From: Gammaproteobacteria bacterium
Lineage (GTDB): Bacteria > Pseudomonadota > Gammaproteobacteria > JALTLT01
Direction: 5' to 3'
DNA length: 16,003 nt
Assembly: GCA_027001815.1 (NCBI GenBank)
Contig: JALTLT010000221.1
Span: 1-16,003 of the forward strand
The position numbers were made by a program, and so were the translations under genes. Positions 7,206 to 14,190 of this stretch are shown piece after piece. The notes under the pieces are model-generated. The model was not told the DNA's origin and ran no database searches. It saw nothing but the letters and a program-made list of their open reading frames with translations. Position 1 is the first letter of the stretch. Each line of letters starts with the position of its first letter.

Positions 7206-7371
7206 TGACAGGATGTTGAAAAAGGCCCTACTGGCCTTTTTCAACGCCGGAAGCCGAAAAAGCGATTTCCGGCTTCCTCACGTTTTCAATGACTTGCTGT
7301 CATTGAAAACGGCGGTGCATCCATGCGCCGCGGCACAGGCTGCCGAAAAACGGTGTTTTTCGGCAGCCTGC
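7206..7371. repeat. Four-hairpin modular repeat between sucB and lpdA
   Basis: Four stems stand in a row: 12 bp (7216-7227/7233-7244, loop CTACT), 8 bp (7249-7256/7270-7277), 13 bp (7281-7293/7299-7311, loop TTGCT) and 16 bp (7336-7351/7355-7370, loop GGT). Three are perfect and long. Between stems 3 and 4 lies GCGGTGCATCCATGCGCCGC (7312-7331), the linker mini-hairpin of the family, here on the minus strand. The outer ends are themselves inverted (GACAGGATGTTGAAAAAG against GGCAGGCTGCCGAAAAAC). Stem 1 contains TTTTTC in its 3' arm and could weaken transcription from sucB into lpdA. It occupies nearly all of the 218-bp gap. Confidence 0.9.
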
Positions 7372-7415
7372 CAACGGACACCCCGTCACCATCCAATCGA
7401 GGGAGAGGCTGAACC

Positions 7416-8870
7416 ATGGCTGACAAGAAGTACCAGGTGATCATCGTCGGCGCCGGCCCTGCCGGGTATGTGGCCGCCATCCGCTGCGCGCAGCTCGGCC
7501 TCGCCACAGCCTGCATCGACCGCTGGATCGGCGCCGATGGCAAGCCCGCCCTCGGCGGCACCTGCCTCAATGTGGGCTGTATCCCCTCCAAGGCGCTGCT
7601 GGAGTCCTCGGAACTCTATGCCCGCAGCCGGGAGGCGATGGCCGATCATGGCATCCGGGTCACCGGAGTGGAACTGGACCTCGAGACCCTCATGCAGCGA
7701 AAGGAGCGGGTGGTCCGCCAGCTTACGGGCGGCATCGAGACCCTCTTCAAGGCCCACGGCATCGACTGGCTTCAGGGCCGTGGCCGGCTGCTGGAACCGC
7801 AGAAGGTGGGCTGGCTTCCCCACGGCCGCAAGCGGGAGAAGGTGCTCGAGGCGGAACACATCATCCTCGCACCCGGATCACGCCCCGTGAAGCTGCAGGT
7901 GGCCCCTCTCGACGGAGAGTCGATCGTCGACTCCAGCGGAGCGCTGGCCTTCGACCGCGTACCACGCAGGCTGGGCATCATCGGTGCGGGGGTGATCGGC
8001 CTGGAGCTGGGCAGCGTCTGGCAGCGGCTCGGTTCCGAGGTGGTGTTGCTCGAGGCGCAGCCACGCTTTCTGGCCATGGCCGACCAGCAGATCGCCACCA
8101 TGGCACTGCGGACCCTGCGCGAGCAGGGGCTCGACATCCGCCTGGATGCCCGTGTCCTCTCGGCCAGCCGGTTCCGCAGGCAGGTGAAGGTGGCGTATCA
8201 ACAGGGCGAAGAGCGGTTCGAGGAGAGCTTCGACCGGCTGGTGGTGGCGGTGGGCCGCCGCCCCAATACCGACGACCTGGCGGCGCCGGAGGCGGGGCTG
8301 CTGCTGGACGAGCGGGGGCTGGTGGACGTGGACGAGCGCTGCGCCACCAACCTGCCCAACGTCTGGGCGATCGGCGACGTGGTGCGTGGACCGATGCTGG
8401 CCCACAAGGGATCGGAGGAAGGGGTCTCGGTGGCGGAGCGCATTGCCTGGGGCGACGCTCCGGCGGTCAACTACGAGGTGATCCCCTCGGTGATCTACAC
8501 CGAGCCGGAGATCGCCTGGGTGGGACGCACGGAACAGCAGCTCCGTTCCCTCGCCATTCCCTACCGGAGCGGCAGCTTTCCCTTCGCGGCCTCGGGCCGG
8601 GCGCGCGCCATGGGGGAGGGGTCGGCCGTCGGCAGTGTCAAGCTGCTCGCCCATGCCGAGACGGACGAGATCCTCGGCGCCCACATGATCGGTCCCGGCG
8701 TCTCCGAACTGGTGGCGGAGGTGGTGGTCGCGATGGAGATGGGGGCCTCGGCGGAGGATCTGGGACGCACCGTCCATGCCCACCCCACCCTCTCCGAGGC
8801 GGTCCGCGAGGCGGCGCTGGGCGTGGAGGGGGAGGCGATCCACCTCTTCACCCCCCGGCGCCCGTCGTGA
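7416..8870 (+). CDS. lpdA: Dihydrolipoyl dehydrogenase (E3)
   Basis: A flavoprotein that reoxidises dihydrolipoyl groups of SucB, passing electrons through a redox disulfide and FAD to NAD+. The 484 residues are standard in length. The FAD-binding GAGPAGY lies at 12-18, and the redox-active disulfide GGTCLNVGC has Cys 50 and Cys 55. The NAD-binding GAGVIGLELG lies near 193, and a second FAD contact is in NVWAIGDV. The catalytic base pair is in the dimerisation domain (HAHPTLSE, His 456 and Glu 461). There is no extra lipoyl domain. GGGAGAG precedes ATG 7416 by 9 nt. Position after sucB indicates it serves the 2-oxoglutarate complex, though E3 is usually shared with other 2-oxoacid dehydrogenases. 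Expression relative to sucAB may be set by the hairpin repeat in the gap. An lpdA-specific promoter was not recognised. Confidence 0.97.
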   Translation: MADKKYQVIIVGAGPAGYVAAIRCAQLGLATACIDRWIGADGKPALGGTCLNVGCIPSKALLESSELYARSREAMADHGIRVTGVELDLETLMQRKERVVRQLTGGIETLFKAHGIDWLQGRGRLLEPQKVGWLPHGRKREKVLEAEHIILAPGSRPVKLQVAPLDGESIVDSSGALAFDRVPRRLGIIGAGVIGLELGSVWQRLGSEVVLLEAQPRFLAMADQQIATMALRTLREQGLDIRLDARVLSASRFRRQVKVAYQQGEERFEESFDRLVVAVGRRPNTDDLAAPEAGLLLDERGLVDVDERCATNLPNVWAIGDVVRGPMLAHKGSEEGVSVAERIAWGDAPAVNYEVIPSVIYTEPEIAWVGRTEQQLRSLAIPYRSGSFPFAASGRARAMGEGSAVGSVKLLAHAETDEILGAHMIGPGVSELVAEVVVAMEMGASAEDLGRTVHAHPTLSEAVREAALGVEGEAIHLFTPRRPS

Positions 8871-8875
8871 TTCCT

Positions 8876-9396
8876 GGCAGGGTGTCGGGCTTTGGCATAT
8901 GGATGCCGTGACGCCCCGAGAAGCTGCTGCCAGCCGCTCGACAGTGGGTTCCGGGAGTTTCCGCAGGGGCAGCACTTCGCCTCCTGGCAGCCCGTCGGTC
9001 CTTTACAGGCGGTCGGGTTCTGGTGCTTTCCGCGGGGCCCCGAGAGGCGGGAAGGCCCTCCCGGGGGACGCCGTGAACCCTTTTCGGCTGTGCTGTCCTG
9101 CTTCGTCGAAAAGCCCGGCCCCGCCATCCCTGGCGGGGCGTTCGGAGCGCTTCCTTCGTTCACTGGACGAAGGGTCTCTCCTCACCCCTGGGGGCTCGTC
9201 GGCGACCTGCGGCGCTGCGCGGTCCTGCTCCGCTTGCAGGGCCGGGGCTTGCCATCCGTGGCAAGCCCGTTCGCCGGGAGGAACGTCCACCGGACATTCC
9301 CCGTTTTCCGGCTCACCCCTGCCGCCAACGCCCCCGGCAGGGCCTTCCCGCCTCCCGGGGCGGAGTGACCTTCAGCTTGAAGTCCGACAGGCTGCT
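8876..9396. repeat. Modular repeat locus after lpdA, split by an insert
   Basis: This fills the gap between convergent lpdA and minE. A partial unit GGCAGGGTGTCGGGCTTT (8876-8893) is followed about 110 bp later by a similar GGCAGCCCGTCGGTCCTTT (8986-9004). From 8985 to 9038 the sequence parallels 1861-1914 (28 of 31 identical over the last 31 bp). After an insert it resumes, with 9356-9396 identical to 1909-1949 (41 bp). The right arm ends inside the minE stop codon. I see no gene in this 520-bp gap. Confidence 0.85.
9037..9361. mobile_element. ~325-bp MITE-like insert with 22-bp terminal inverted repeats
   Basis: The left end GCCCCGAGAGGCGGGAAGGC (9037-9056, continuing to 9058) is the inverse complement of the right end (9340-9361), with 21 of 22 positions matching; weaker symmetry (CCGGGGG) continues inward. 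The insert interrupts the repeat whose empty form is at 1901-1920. The junction allows a duplicated GC or GGGGC on each side, so the target-site duplication is ambiguous (2-5 bp). Inside are stems such as CCCCGCC/GGCGGGG around ATCCCT and GGGCTTGCC/GGCAAGCCC around ATCCGT, and no credible reading frame. It is too short for a transposase, so any mobility would depend on enzymes supplied elsewhere. Confidence 0.7.
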
Positions 9397-9670
9397 AGGG
9401 CGCGGCGCGCTTCCGCGGCGAGGGATCGGGCAGCAGGACGTTGAGTTCCAGCACCTCGTAGTCACCGTCCCGCTCCAGGGTTACGTTGACCTGGTCGAGA
9501 TCGATCTCCACATAGCGGGAGACCACCTCCAGCAGCTCCCGCTTCAGTTCCGGCAGGAAATCGGGGCCGTCCCGGTCGGCGTGCTCACGGGCGAGGATGA
9601 TCTGCAGCCGCTCCTTGGCGACCGAGGCGGACTTCCTGCGGTTGCGGCGGAAGTAGTCGATGAAGGACAT
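9395..9670 (-). CDS. minE: Cell division topological specificity factor MinE
   Basis: MinE stimulates the ATPase of membrane-bound MinD and drives the pole-to-pole oscillation that keeps the MinC inhibitor away from midcell. The 91 residues show an N-terminal membrane-targeting stretch (MSFIDYFRR), the MinD-contact helix (about 18-30, AKERLQIILAREH) and the topological domain (about 36-82, DFLPELKRELLEVVSRYVEIDLDQVNVTLE). The basic tail PSPRKRAAP is family-like. ATG 9670 lies 5 nt after the minD stop, so the two are translationally linked; the Shine-Dalgarno site is weak. The stop codon (TAG, plus-strand CTA at 9395-9397) shares its last two bases with the end of the intergenic repeat. Confidence 0.97.
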   Translation of the reverse strand: MSFIDYFRRNRRKSASVAKERLQIILAREHADRDGPDFLPELKRELLEVVSRYVEIDLDQVNVTLERDGDYEVLELNVLLPDPSPRKRAAP

Positions 9671-9675
9671 GGCGA

Positions 9676-10485
9676 TCAGGTCCCGAAGATCCGCTTGAGG
9701 AAGCCCTTCTTCTCGGGCTCCAGGAAGCGCATCGGCACCTCCTCTCCCAGGAAGCGGGCCACCGCGTCGGCATAGGCCTGACCGCTGCTGCTGTCGCTGT
9801 CGTGGATGACCGGCACGCCCGCATTGGAGGCCTGCAGCACCGCCTCCGACTCGGGCACCACCCCCAGCAGCGGGATGCCGAGCAGCTCCCGGATGTCCTC
9901 CACGCCCAGCATCTCCCCCTGGTCGACCCGCTGGGGACTGTAACGGGTGACCAGCAGGTGTTCGCGGATCGGCTCCGCCCCCTCCTCGGCCCGTTTCGAC
10001 TTCGCCCCGAGGATCCCGAGGATGCGATCGGAGTCGCGCACCGAGGAGACCTCGGGGTTGGTGACCACCAGCGCCTCGTCGGCGTAGTAGAGCGCCATCA
10101 GGGCACCCCGCTCGATGCCGGCCGGTGAATCGCACACGATGTAGTCGAAACTCTCGCGGAGTTCGTCGAGCACCTTCCCGACCCCCTCCTTGCTCAGCGC
10201 CTCCTTGTCGCGGGTCTGGGAGGCGGGCAGGATGGAGAGGTTGTCCAGGCGCTTGTCCTTGATCAGCGCCTGGCGGAGGGTCGCTTCGCCGTTGATCACG
10301 TTGACGAAGTCGTAGACCACCCTCCGTTCACACCCCATGATGAGGTCGAGATTGCGCAGCCCCACGTCGAAATCGATCACAACCGCGCTGTGACCCCGCA
10401 TGGCCAGGCCGCTGGCGAAACTGGCACTGGTGGTGGTCTTACCCACACCTCCCTTGCCGGAAGTAACAACGATAATCTTGGACAA
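9676..10485 (-). CDS. minD: Septum site-determining ATPase MinD
   Basis: A membrane-associated ParA/MinD-type ATPase that recruits MinC to the membrane and oscillates with MinE. From TTG 10485 the product has 269 residues, the normal size. The deviant Walker A SGKGGVGKTT is at 9-18 (signature Lys 11, Lys 16), the IDFDVGLRNLDL segment has Asp 38 and Asp 40, and a Walker B-like DYIVCDSPAG follows. The C-terminal amphipathic membrane-targeting helix is EPEKKGFLKRIFG. Starting at TTG gives the standard MSKIIVVTSGKGG opening, and GGAGG stands 6 nt upstream; a GTG at 10593 would add 36 residues from the repeat and is rejected. It sits between minC (276 bp gap with repeat) and minE (5 bp). Confidence 0.97.
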   Translation of the reverse strand: MSKIIVVTSGKGGVGKTTTSASFASGLAMRGHSAVVIDFDVGLRNLDLIMGCERRVVYDFVNVINGEATLRQALIKDKRLDNLSILPASQTRDKEALSKEGVGKVLDELRESFDYIVCDSPAGIERGALMALYYADEALVVTNPEVSSVRDSDRILGILGAKSKRAEEGAEPIREHLLVTRYSPQRVDQGEMLGVEDIRELLGIPLLGVVPESEAVLQASNAGVPVIHDSDSSSGQAYADAVARFLGEEVPMRFLEPEKKGFLKRIFGT

Positions 10486-10491
10486 TCCGGA

Positions 10492-10496
10492 CCTCC
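10492..10496 (-). promoter_or_regulatory. Shine-Dalgarno site deciding the TTG start of minD
   Basis: GGAGG on the minus strand, 6 nt before TTG 10485. Family alignment puts the start exactly here, so a non-ATG start is well supported. Confidence 0.8.
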
Positions 10497-10557
10497 AGAT
10501 CGATCTGTACTGGTCTCCAGGGGCCCCTCCCGCGGGGCGCCCACTCCTCATATTCTT

Positions 10558-10704
10558 AGGAATCTCTGATTTATTCAGAGATTCCTGCGGCACAGGGATG
10601 GACCGCCAAAATCAATCACCGCAGGTGATTGATTTTGCAAGGGAGCCGAAAACCGCGTTTTTCGGCTTCCGTACTCTGACAATTCAGGGATGAATTGTTC
10701 AGAG
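10558..10704. repeat. Four-hairpin modular repeat between minC and minD
   Basis: In order on the plus strand there is a perfect 12-bp stem (10558-10569/10575-10586, loop TTTAT), then the linker mini-hairpin GCGGCACAGGGATGGACCGC (10587-10606). A perfect 14-bp stem CAAAATCAATCACC (10607-10620/10624-10637, loop GCA) and an imperfect stem with AGCCGAAAA and TTTTTCGGCT arms (about 10641-10670) follow. The last stem is CTCTGACAATTC against GAATTGTTCAGAG with one bulged base (10674-10704). The outer ends are inverted copies of each other (GGAATCTCTGA and TCAGAGTTTCC). It has the same order of parts as 7206-7371 but different stem sequences. It lies within the minCDE transcription unit. Confidence 0.9.
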
Positions 10705-10761
10705 TTTCCCTTTTTTAACTATCGCTCTCGACCACATGTCGAAACAGGTGATTTCCCGCTT

Positions 10762-11520
10762 TCAGTCGCGCCCGAGTTCGTCGATCACCAACTGTTCGCC
10801 CCGCAGGGCGATGCAGGCGCTCCTCCCGGCGCAGGGATTGCTGCCGGGCTCGTCGAACACCCGGAAGACGCCGGCCACCGCGACCAGTTCCGCCTCCAGG
10901 GTCTGGACGAAGATTCGCGCCGAGGTATTCCCCTGCACCCCGGCCAGTGCCCGTCCACGCAGCGGCGCGTAGACGTGGATGTTGCCGTCGGCAATCACCT
11001 CGGCACCGGCGTTTACCGCGGCCAGCAGGATCAGGTCCCCGCCCCGGGCGTAGATCTGCTGGCCCGAGCGTACCGGCTGCTCCACCACAAGGGTCGGTGT
11101 CGGGACGGGAGCGGACGGGGCGGGAGGAGGGGTCTGCGAAGGGGTTCGGGGAGAGGCCTCGTGCCCCCCCTCGACGATCGCAAGGCCGGCCTCGAGGATC
11201 CCCTCCCGCCACGCCTCGGGGGGCTCCTTCACCCCCACCGGGATGAGCCGACACTCCCTCAGGAGAGCGGTGAGGGCGGCGAAGTCGGGAACCATCTTCT
11301 CCTCCAGGGGGGAGAGATCGAGGACGACGGGGGCATGGCTGAAGAAAGAGGAGCCACTCACGGCGCTCTCCAGGGCGCGGCGCACGGCAGCGAGGTCGTG
11401 TTCATGGACCCGCAAGAGGGGCAATGGCAGCACCGTTCCCCTCAGCTCGGCCGCCGGCGGCATCTCCCCCTGCTGGGCGGTGTCGAACAGGTCTCGGCTG
11501 GGTGGTGCTTTCGCGGGCAA
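10762..11520 (-). CDS. minC: Septum site-determining protein MinC
   Basis: An inhibitor of FtsZ ring assembly, recruited to the membrane by MinD. The 252 residues comprise an N-terminal FtsZ-inhibitory domain (about 25-115, ELRGTVLPLPLLRV onwards) and a Pro-rich linker (about 123-143). The C-terminal beta-helix domain (about 146-252) carries the strongly conserved RSGQQIYARGGDLILLAAVNAGAEVIADGNIHVYAPLRGRALAG core, which binds MinD and dimerises. TTG 11520 has GGGAG 10 nt upstream; an internal ATG at 11463 has a purine-rich run directly against it, too close for good initiation, and would leave only five residues before the conserved LRG. A promoter-like pair lies about 57-85 bp upstream. First gene of minC-minD-minE, divergent from the DUF1631 gene. 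Confidence 0.95.
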   Translation of the reverse strand: MPAKAPPSRDLFDTAQQGEMPPAAELRGTVLPLPLLRVHEHDLAAVRRALESAVSGSSFFSHAPVVLDLSPLEEKMVPDFAALTALLRECRLIPVGVKEPPEAWREGILEAGLAIVEGGHEASPRTPSQTPPPAPSAPVPTPTLVVEQPVRSGQQIYARGGDLILLAAVNAGAEVIADGNIHVYAPLRGRALAGVQGNTSARIFVQTLEAELVAVAGVFRVFDEPGSNPCAGRSACIALRGEQLVIDELGRD

Positions 11521-11576
11521 GGCCGGGGGTCTCCCATTGGCTCGAGCGGCTCTCCTGTAACCGCTCCAATCAACCT

Positions 11577-11605
11577 ATTGTATCCCTGCGAGGGGATGGC
11601 TACAA
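11577..11605 (-). promoter_or_regulatory. Probable sigma-70 promoter of minCDE
   Basis: On the minus strand TTGTAG (11600-11605), a 17-bp spacer, then TACAAT (11577-11582, five of six consensus bases). It would give a leader of about 50 nt before the minC TTG. It lies in the 253-bp gap shared with the divergent DUF1631 gene, for which no clear promoter was found. Confidence 0.6.
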
Positions 11606-11773
11606 CGGATTGTGGCAGCGATCACCCTCTCCTCTTCCCACGCCTGGGCCGGAGAAGGCGGGGACCACCGCTCCAGATCGCAGATTTGTGACCGGGGTCT
11701 CAAAGCGACGCGGGGCCGGGACCGACACAGGGTGCGAGCAGGAGATTCTCTCCACGAGCAGGCCAACCAGACC

Positions 11774-14065
11774 ATGAAGCGTGATCCCTCCAATCCCAAG
11801 GTCGTCCCCATTCCACCGGCGGGCAACGGTCCCCATGCCAGGAGCAGACGCATGATGACCGAGGTCCAGGAGCGCTCGTGCGCCCAGCTCAACGGCCTGC
11901 TCAAGAATATGCTGGACGATGCCGACGACACCCTCTTCAGCATGGCGGAAAAGGCGGAGAGCGAGCGCTCCCAGCAGATCTACTTTGCCGCCATGCGTGA
12001 TCTGCGGGTCCGGCGTCGTCACCTGGAACGGGAGTTCGGCGAACGGATGACGGGGGCATTCGAGGCCTTCCAGGAGGGACGTGATCACGACGCGCCGACC
12101 TGCCCCGACACCCTCGCCAGTGGCGAGCTGAAGCTGGTCGAAGAGGAGGAGATGGAGGAGCAGGTGGCCAGCTACAACATGGCGGCCAAGGCGGAGCGGC
12201 GCAACGGCGAGGCGCTCTACCTGCTGGGCCGGCGGCTGGAATCGATCACCGGCCGGCAGAACCTCGATCGGGTGATCCATCCTCTCCATCCGGCCACCGT
12301 GGTGGAGGCGTTTCGCCACGCCCTGGACGACATCGAGGGATTGATCATCGATGTCCGGCTGGTGATCCTCAAGCTCTTCGAAAGGGGGGTCATGGATCGG
12401 CTCGAGGAACTCTACTCCGCCATCAACGACTTTCTCATCGCCGAAGGGGTGCTGCCGCGCATCGTGCTCACCGCTCCGCGCCAGCCGATCCTCAATCCGG
12501 TGGCCGGCACCGTCCCCGCCTCCCCCGAGCCCCCTGGCGGGGAGGCGGCGGGATACGCGCACCCCGGCGGCCCGGCGAACGCGACCGGTTCCCCTGGGGT
12601 CGCCATTCCATCGGCTGGCCTCCCCGCCGGCGGCACGATCCAGGTGGCCGGATTCCCGGTACCGCAAGGGGCCGGGGTGGTGGGCGCGCTCACCCACCTG
12701 CAGAGCGGCGTGGCCCAGGGAAGGCTGGAGATGGAGGGGCAGCCTCTCCACCTGGGGCAGCAGGTGCTGCACCTGCTCCAGGAGGTAAAGGGCCTCCAGG
12801 GAGGCGGCGCCGACGAGAGCGACCGTTCCGTCATCCATCTCGTCTCCCTCATCTTCGACTTCATTCTCGAGGACGAATCGGTACCCGATGCGGTCAAGGC
12901 GGTGCTCGCCAAGCTGCAGATCCCCTACCTCAAACTGGGGCTCATGGACGAGACCTTCCTTGCGAGCCGCAACCACCCGGCACGCCAGCTTCTCAACGAG
13001 ATGGCGCACGCGGCGATCGGCATCGATGCCCCCGAGGCGATACGCCAGGACCCCCTCTTCCACCGCATCGAGGAGGTGGTGAACGCCATCCTCACCGGCT
13101 TCGACAACGACGTCTCCCTCTTCGCCCGCCTGCTGGGCGAGTTTGCCGAGTTCCGCGAACAGCAGGAGCAGCGCAACCGCAAGTTCGAGGAGCGCACCCG
13201 CAAGACCATCGAGGGGCGGGAACGGGTGCTGGTGGCGAAGATGCGCGCCGAGGCGTGGATCGATCAGTGGACGGCCCGCCCGGACACTCCCCCCTTCATC
13301 GCCCGCTTCCTGCGCGACCACTGGCAGCCGGCCATGCTGGTGACCATGCAGCGCCATGGCGAGCAGAGCCCCGAGTGGGCCAATCTGGTCAACACTGTCA
13401 ACCATCTCATCTGGTCGCTGCAGCCGAAGGAGGACGCGGAACAGACCCGCCGCCTGGTGAAGATCCTGCCCGGCCTGCTGACCAACCTTCGCATCGGCAT
13501 GGATCTGGCCTCCATGCATCCCCGTTCGATCCAGGAGTTCTTCCACGAGCTGGCCGAACGCCACCTGCGGGCGGTGAACGGCAGAATCGATGAACAGTGG
13601 CTGCGAGAATCGGCGAAGAAGGCCGGAGAGAAGGGCTTCTCGAGCCCCTCCCGTGCCCCCGAACTCCCGGAGCAGGAGGAGGTGACCTGCTCGCCTCCCC
13701 TTCTGGAGGAGGTGGTCGAGCCGCCAGCCCGGCCGGCGCCTTCGATGCCCGTGGAGGGGGCGGCCACCCCCTCCCGCGACCGTCAGCGGAGCGCCTCTTC
13801 CGCCGAGCTCGGGTGCGGTCGCTGGTTCGAACTGGATCTCTCCGAGGGTTCCCGGCGCGCCAAGCTCTCCTGGCGCTCCCCCGTCACCGGGAGCTGCCTC
13901 TTCGTGGACCTCAAGGGGAGCAAGGTGGCGACCCTGCGGGCGGAAGAGCTGGACGAGTTGTTGCGCCAGGGGAAGATCCGCCCCCTCGAGGCCGCCCCCC
14001 TCTTCGACCGGGCGGTGCGGGCCGCCTTCGAGCGCGAACGGACCGAGCGCGAGCCTCCCATCTGA
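11774..14065 (+). CDS. DUF1631 family protein
   Basis: A 763-residue, mostly helical, apparently cytoplasmic protein with no signal peptide or membrane segment. It resembles the DUF1631 family of gammaproteobacteria; function unknown. The N-terminal part (about 20-235) contains LLKNMLDDADDTLFSMAEKAESERSQQ and an acidic EEEEMEEQ patch. A Gly/Pro/Ala-rich, probably disordered linker follows (about 244-302). A long helical core runs to about 620, with a charged coiled-coil stretch FREQQEQRNRKFEERTRKTIEGRERVL. After a Pro/Glu linker the C-terminal 80 residues (GRWFELDL..RAKLSWRSPVTGSCLFVDLKGSKV) look like the small beta-barrel seen at the end of such proteins and resemble a PilZ-like domain; c-di-GMP binding is not shown. 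ATG 11774 is preceded by a weak AGCAGG; upstream GTG 11732 has no ribosome site. Ends with its own terminator. Confidence 0.85.
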   Translation: MKRDPSNPKVVPIPPAGNGPHARSRRMMTEVQERSCAQLNGLLKNMLDDADDTLFSMAEKAESERSQQIYFAAMRDLRVRRRHLEREFGERMTGAFEAFQEGRDHDAPTCPDTLASGELKLVEEEEMEEQVASYNMAAKAERRNGEALYLLGRRLESITGRQNLDRVIHPLHPATVVEAFRHALDDIEGLIIDVRLVILKLFERGVMDRLEELYSAINDFLIAEGVLPRIVLTAPRQPILNPVAGTVPASPEPPGGEAAGYAHPGGPANATGSPGVAIPSAGLPAGGTIQVAGFPVPQGAGVVGALTHLQSGVAQGRLEMEGQPLHLGQQVLHLLQEVKGLQGGGADESDRSVIHLVSLIFDFILEDESVPDAVKAVLAKLQIPYLKLGLMDETFLASRNHPARQLLNEMAHAAIGIDAPEAIRQDPLFHRIEEVVNAILTGFDNDVSLFARLLGEFAEFREQQEQRNRKFEERTRKTIEGRERVLVAKMRAEAWIDQWTARPDTPPFIARFLRDHWQPAMLVTMQRHGEQSPEWANLVNTVNHLIWSLQPKEDAEQTRRLVKILPGLLTNLRIGMDLASMHPRSIQEFFHELAERHLRAVNGRIDEQWLRESAKKAGEKGFSSPSRAPELPEQEEVTCSPPLLEEVVEPPARPAPSMPVEGAATPSRDRQRSASSAELGCGRWFELDLSEGSRRAKLSWRSPVTGSCLFVDLKGSKVATLRAEELDELLRQGKIRPLEAAPLFDRAVRAAFERERTEREPPI

Positions 14066-14087
14066 TCTCCCCTGCAACCCCTGATTG

Positions 14088-14112
14088 CCCCGCCTCGGCG
14101 GGGTTCTTTTTT
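14088..14112 (+). terminator. Rho-independent terminator after the DUF1631 gene
   Basis: CCCCGCC (14088-14094) pairs with GGCGGGG (14097-14103), effectively a 6-bp GC stem with a 4-nt loop, followed by TTCTTTTTT (14104-14112). The next base begins a repeat hairpin, so a second stem follows directly. Confidence 0.9.
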
Positions 14113-14151
14113 GGCAGGCTGTTGAAAAACATCGTTTTTCGGTAGCCTGTC
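14113..14151. repeat. Single-hairpin copy of the intergenic repeat
   Basis: GGCAGGCTGTTGAAAAAC (14113-14130) faces GTTTTTCGGTAGCCTGTC (14134-14151). The arms pair along their full length if G-U pairs are allowed. It contains the first-hairpin module only and lies between the convergent DUF1631 and HDOD genes, abutting the terminator T run. Confidence 0.8.
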
Positions 14152-14190
14152 AGAAATTCCCTGGCCCTCCGCCGACCTGGCCGTTCAGGA

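Noticed and set aside
7206..7371. CRISPR array or tRNA cluster as explanation for repeated stems
   Set aside because: The stems are palindromes of different sequence without equal-length spacers, and none forms a cloverleaf with a recognisable anticodon arm or CCA end.
7878..8975. A 365-codon open frame antisense to lpdA
   Set aside because: Shadow of lpdA, with no ribosome site and no recognisable domain.
8776..9444. An open frame running from the end of lpdA across the repeat into minE
   Set aside because: It overlaps lpdA out of frame and crosses the inserted element; its composition is that of GC-rich noncoding repeat.
10486..10593. N-terminal extension of MinD from GTG 10593
   Set aside because: It would put 36 residues before the Walker A loop, which sits at the very N terminus in MinD, and it overlaps the hairpin repeat.
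11600..14077. An 825-codon open frame antisense to the DUF1631 gene
   Set aside because: High GC at third codon positions removes stops from the opposite strand. The antisense product shows no family features, and the plus-strand frame has a terminator and recognisable family sequence.
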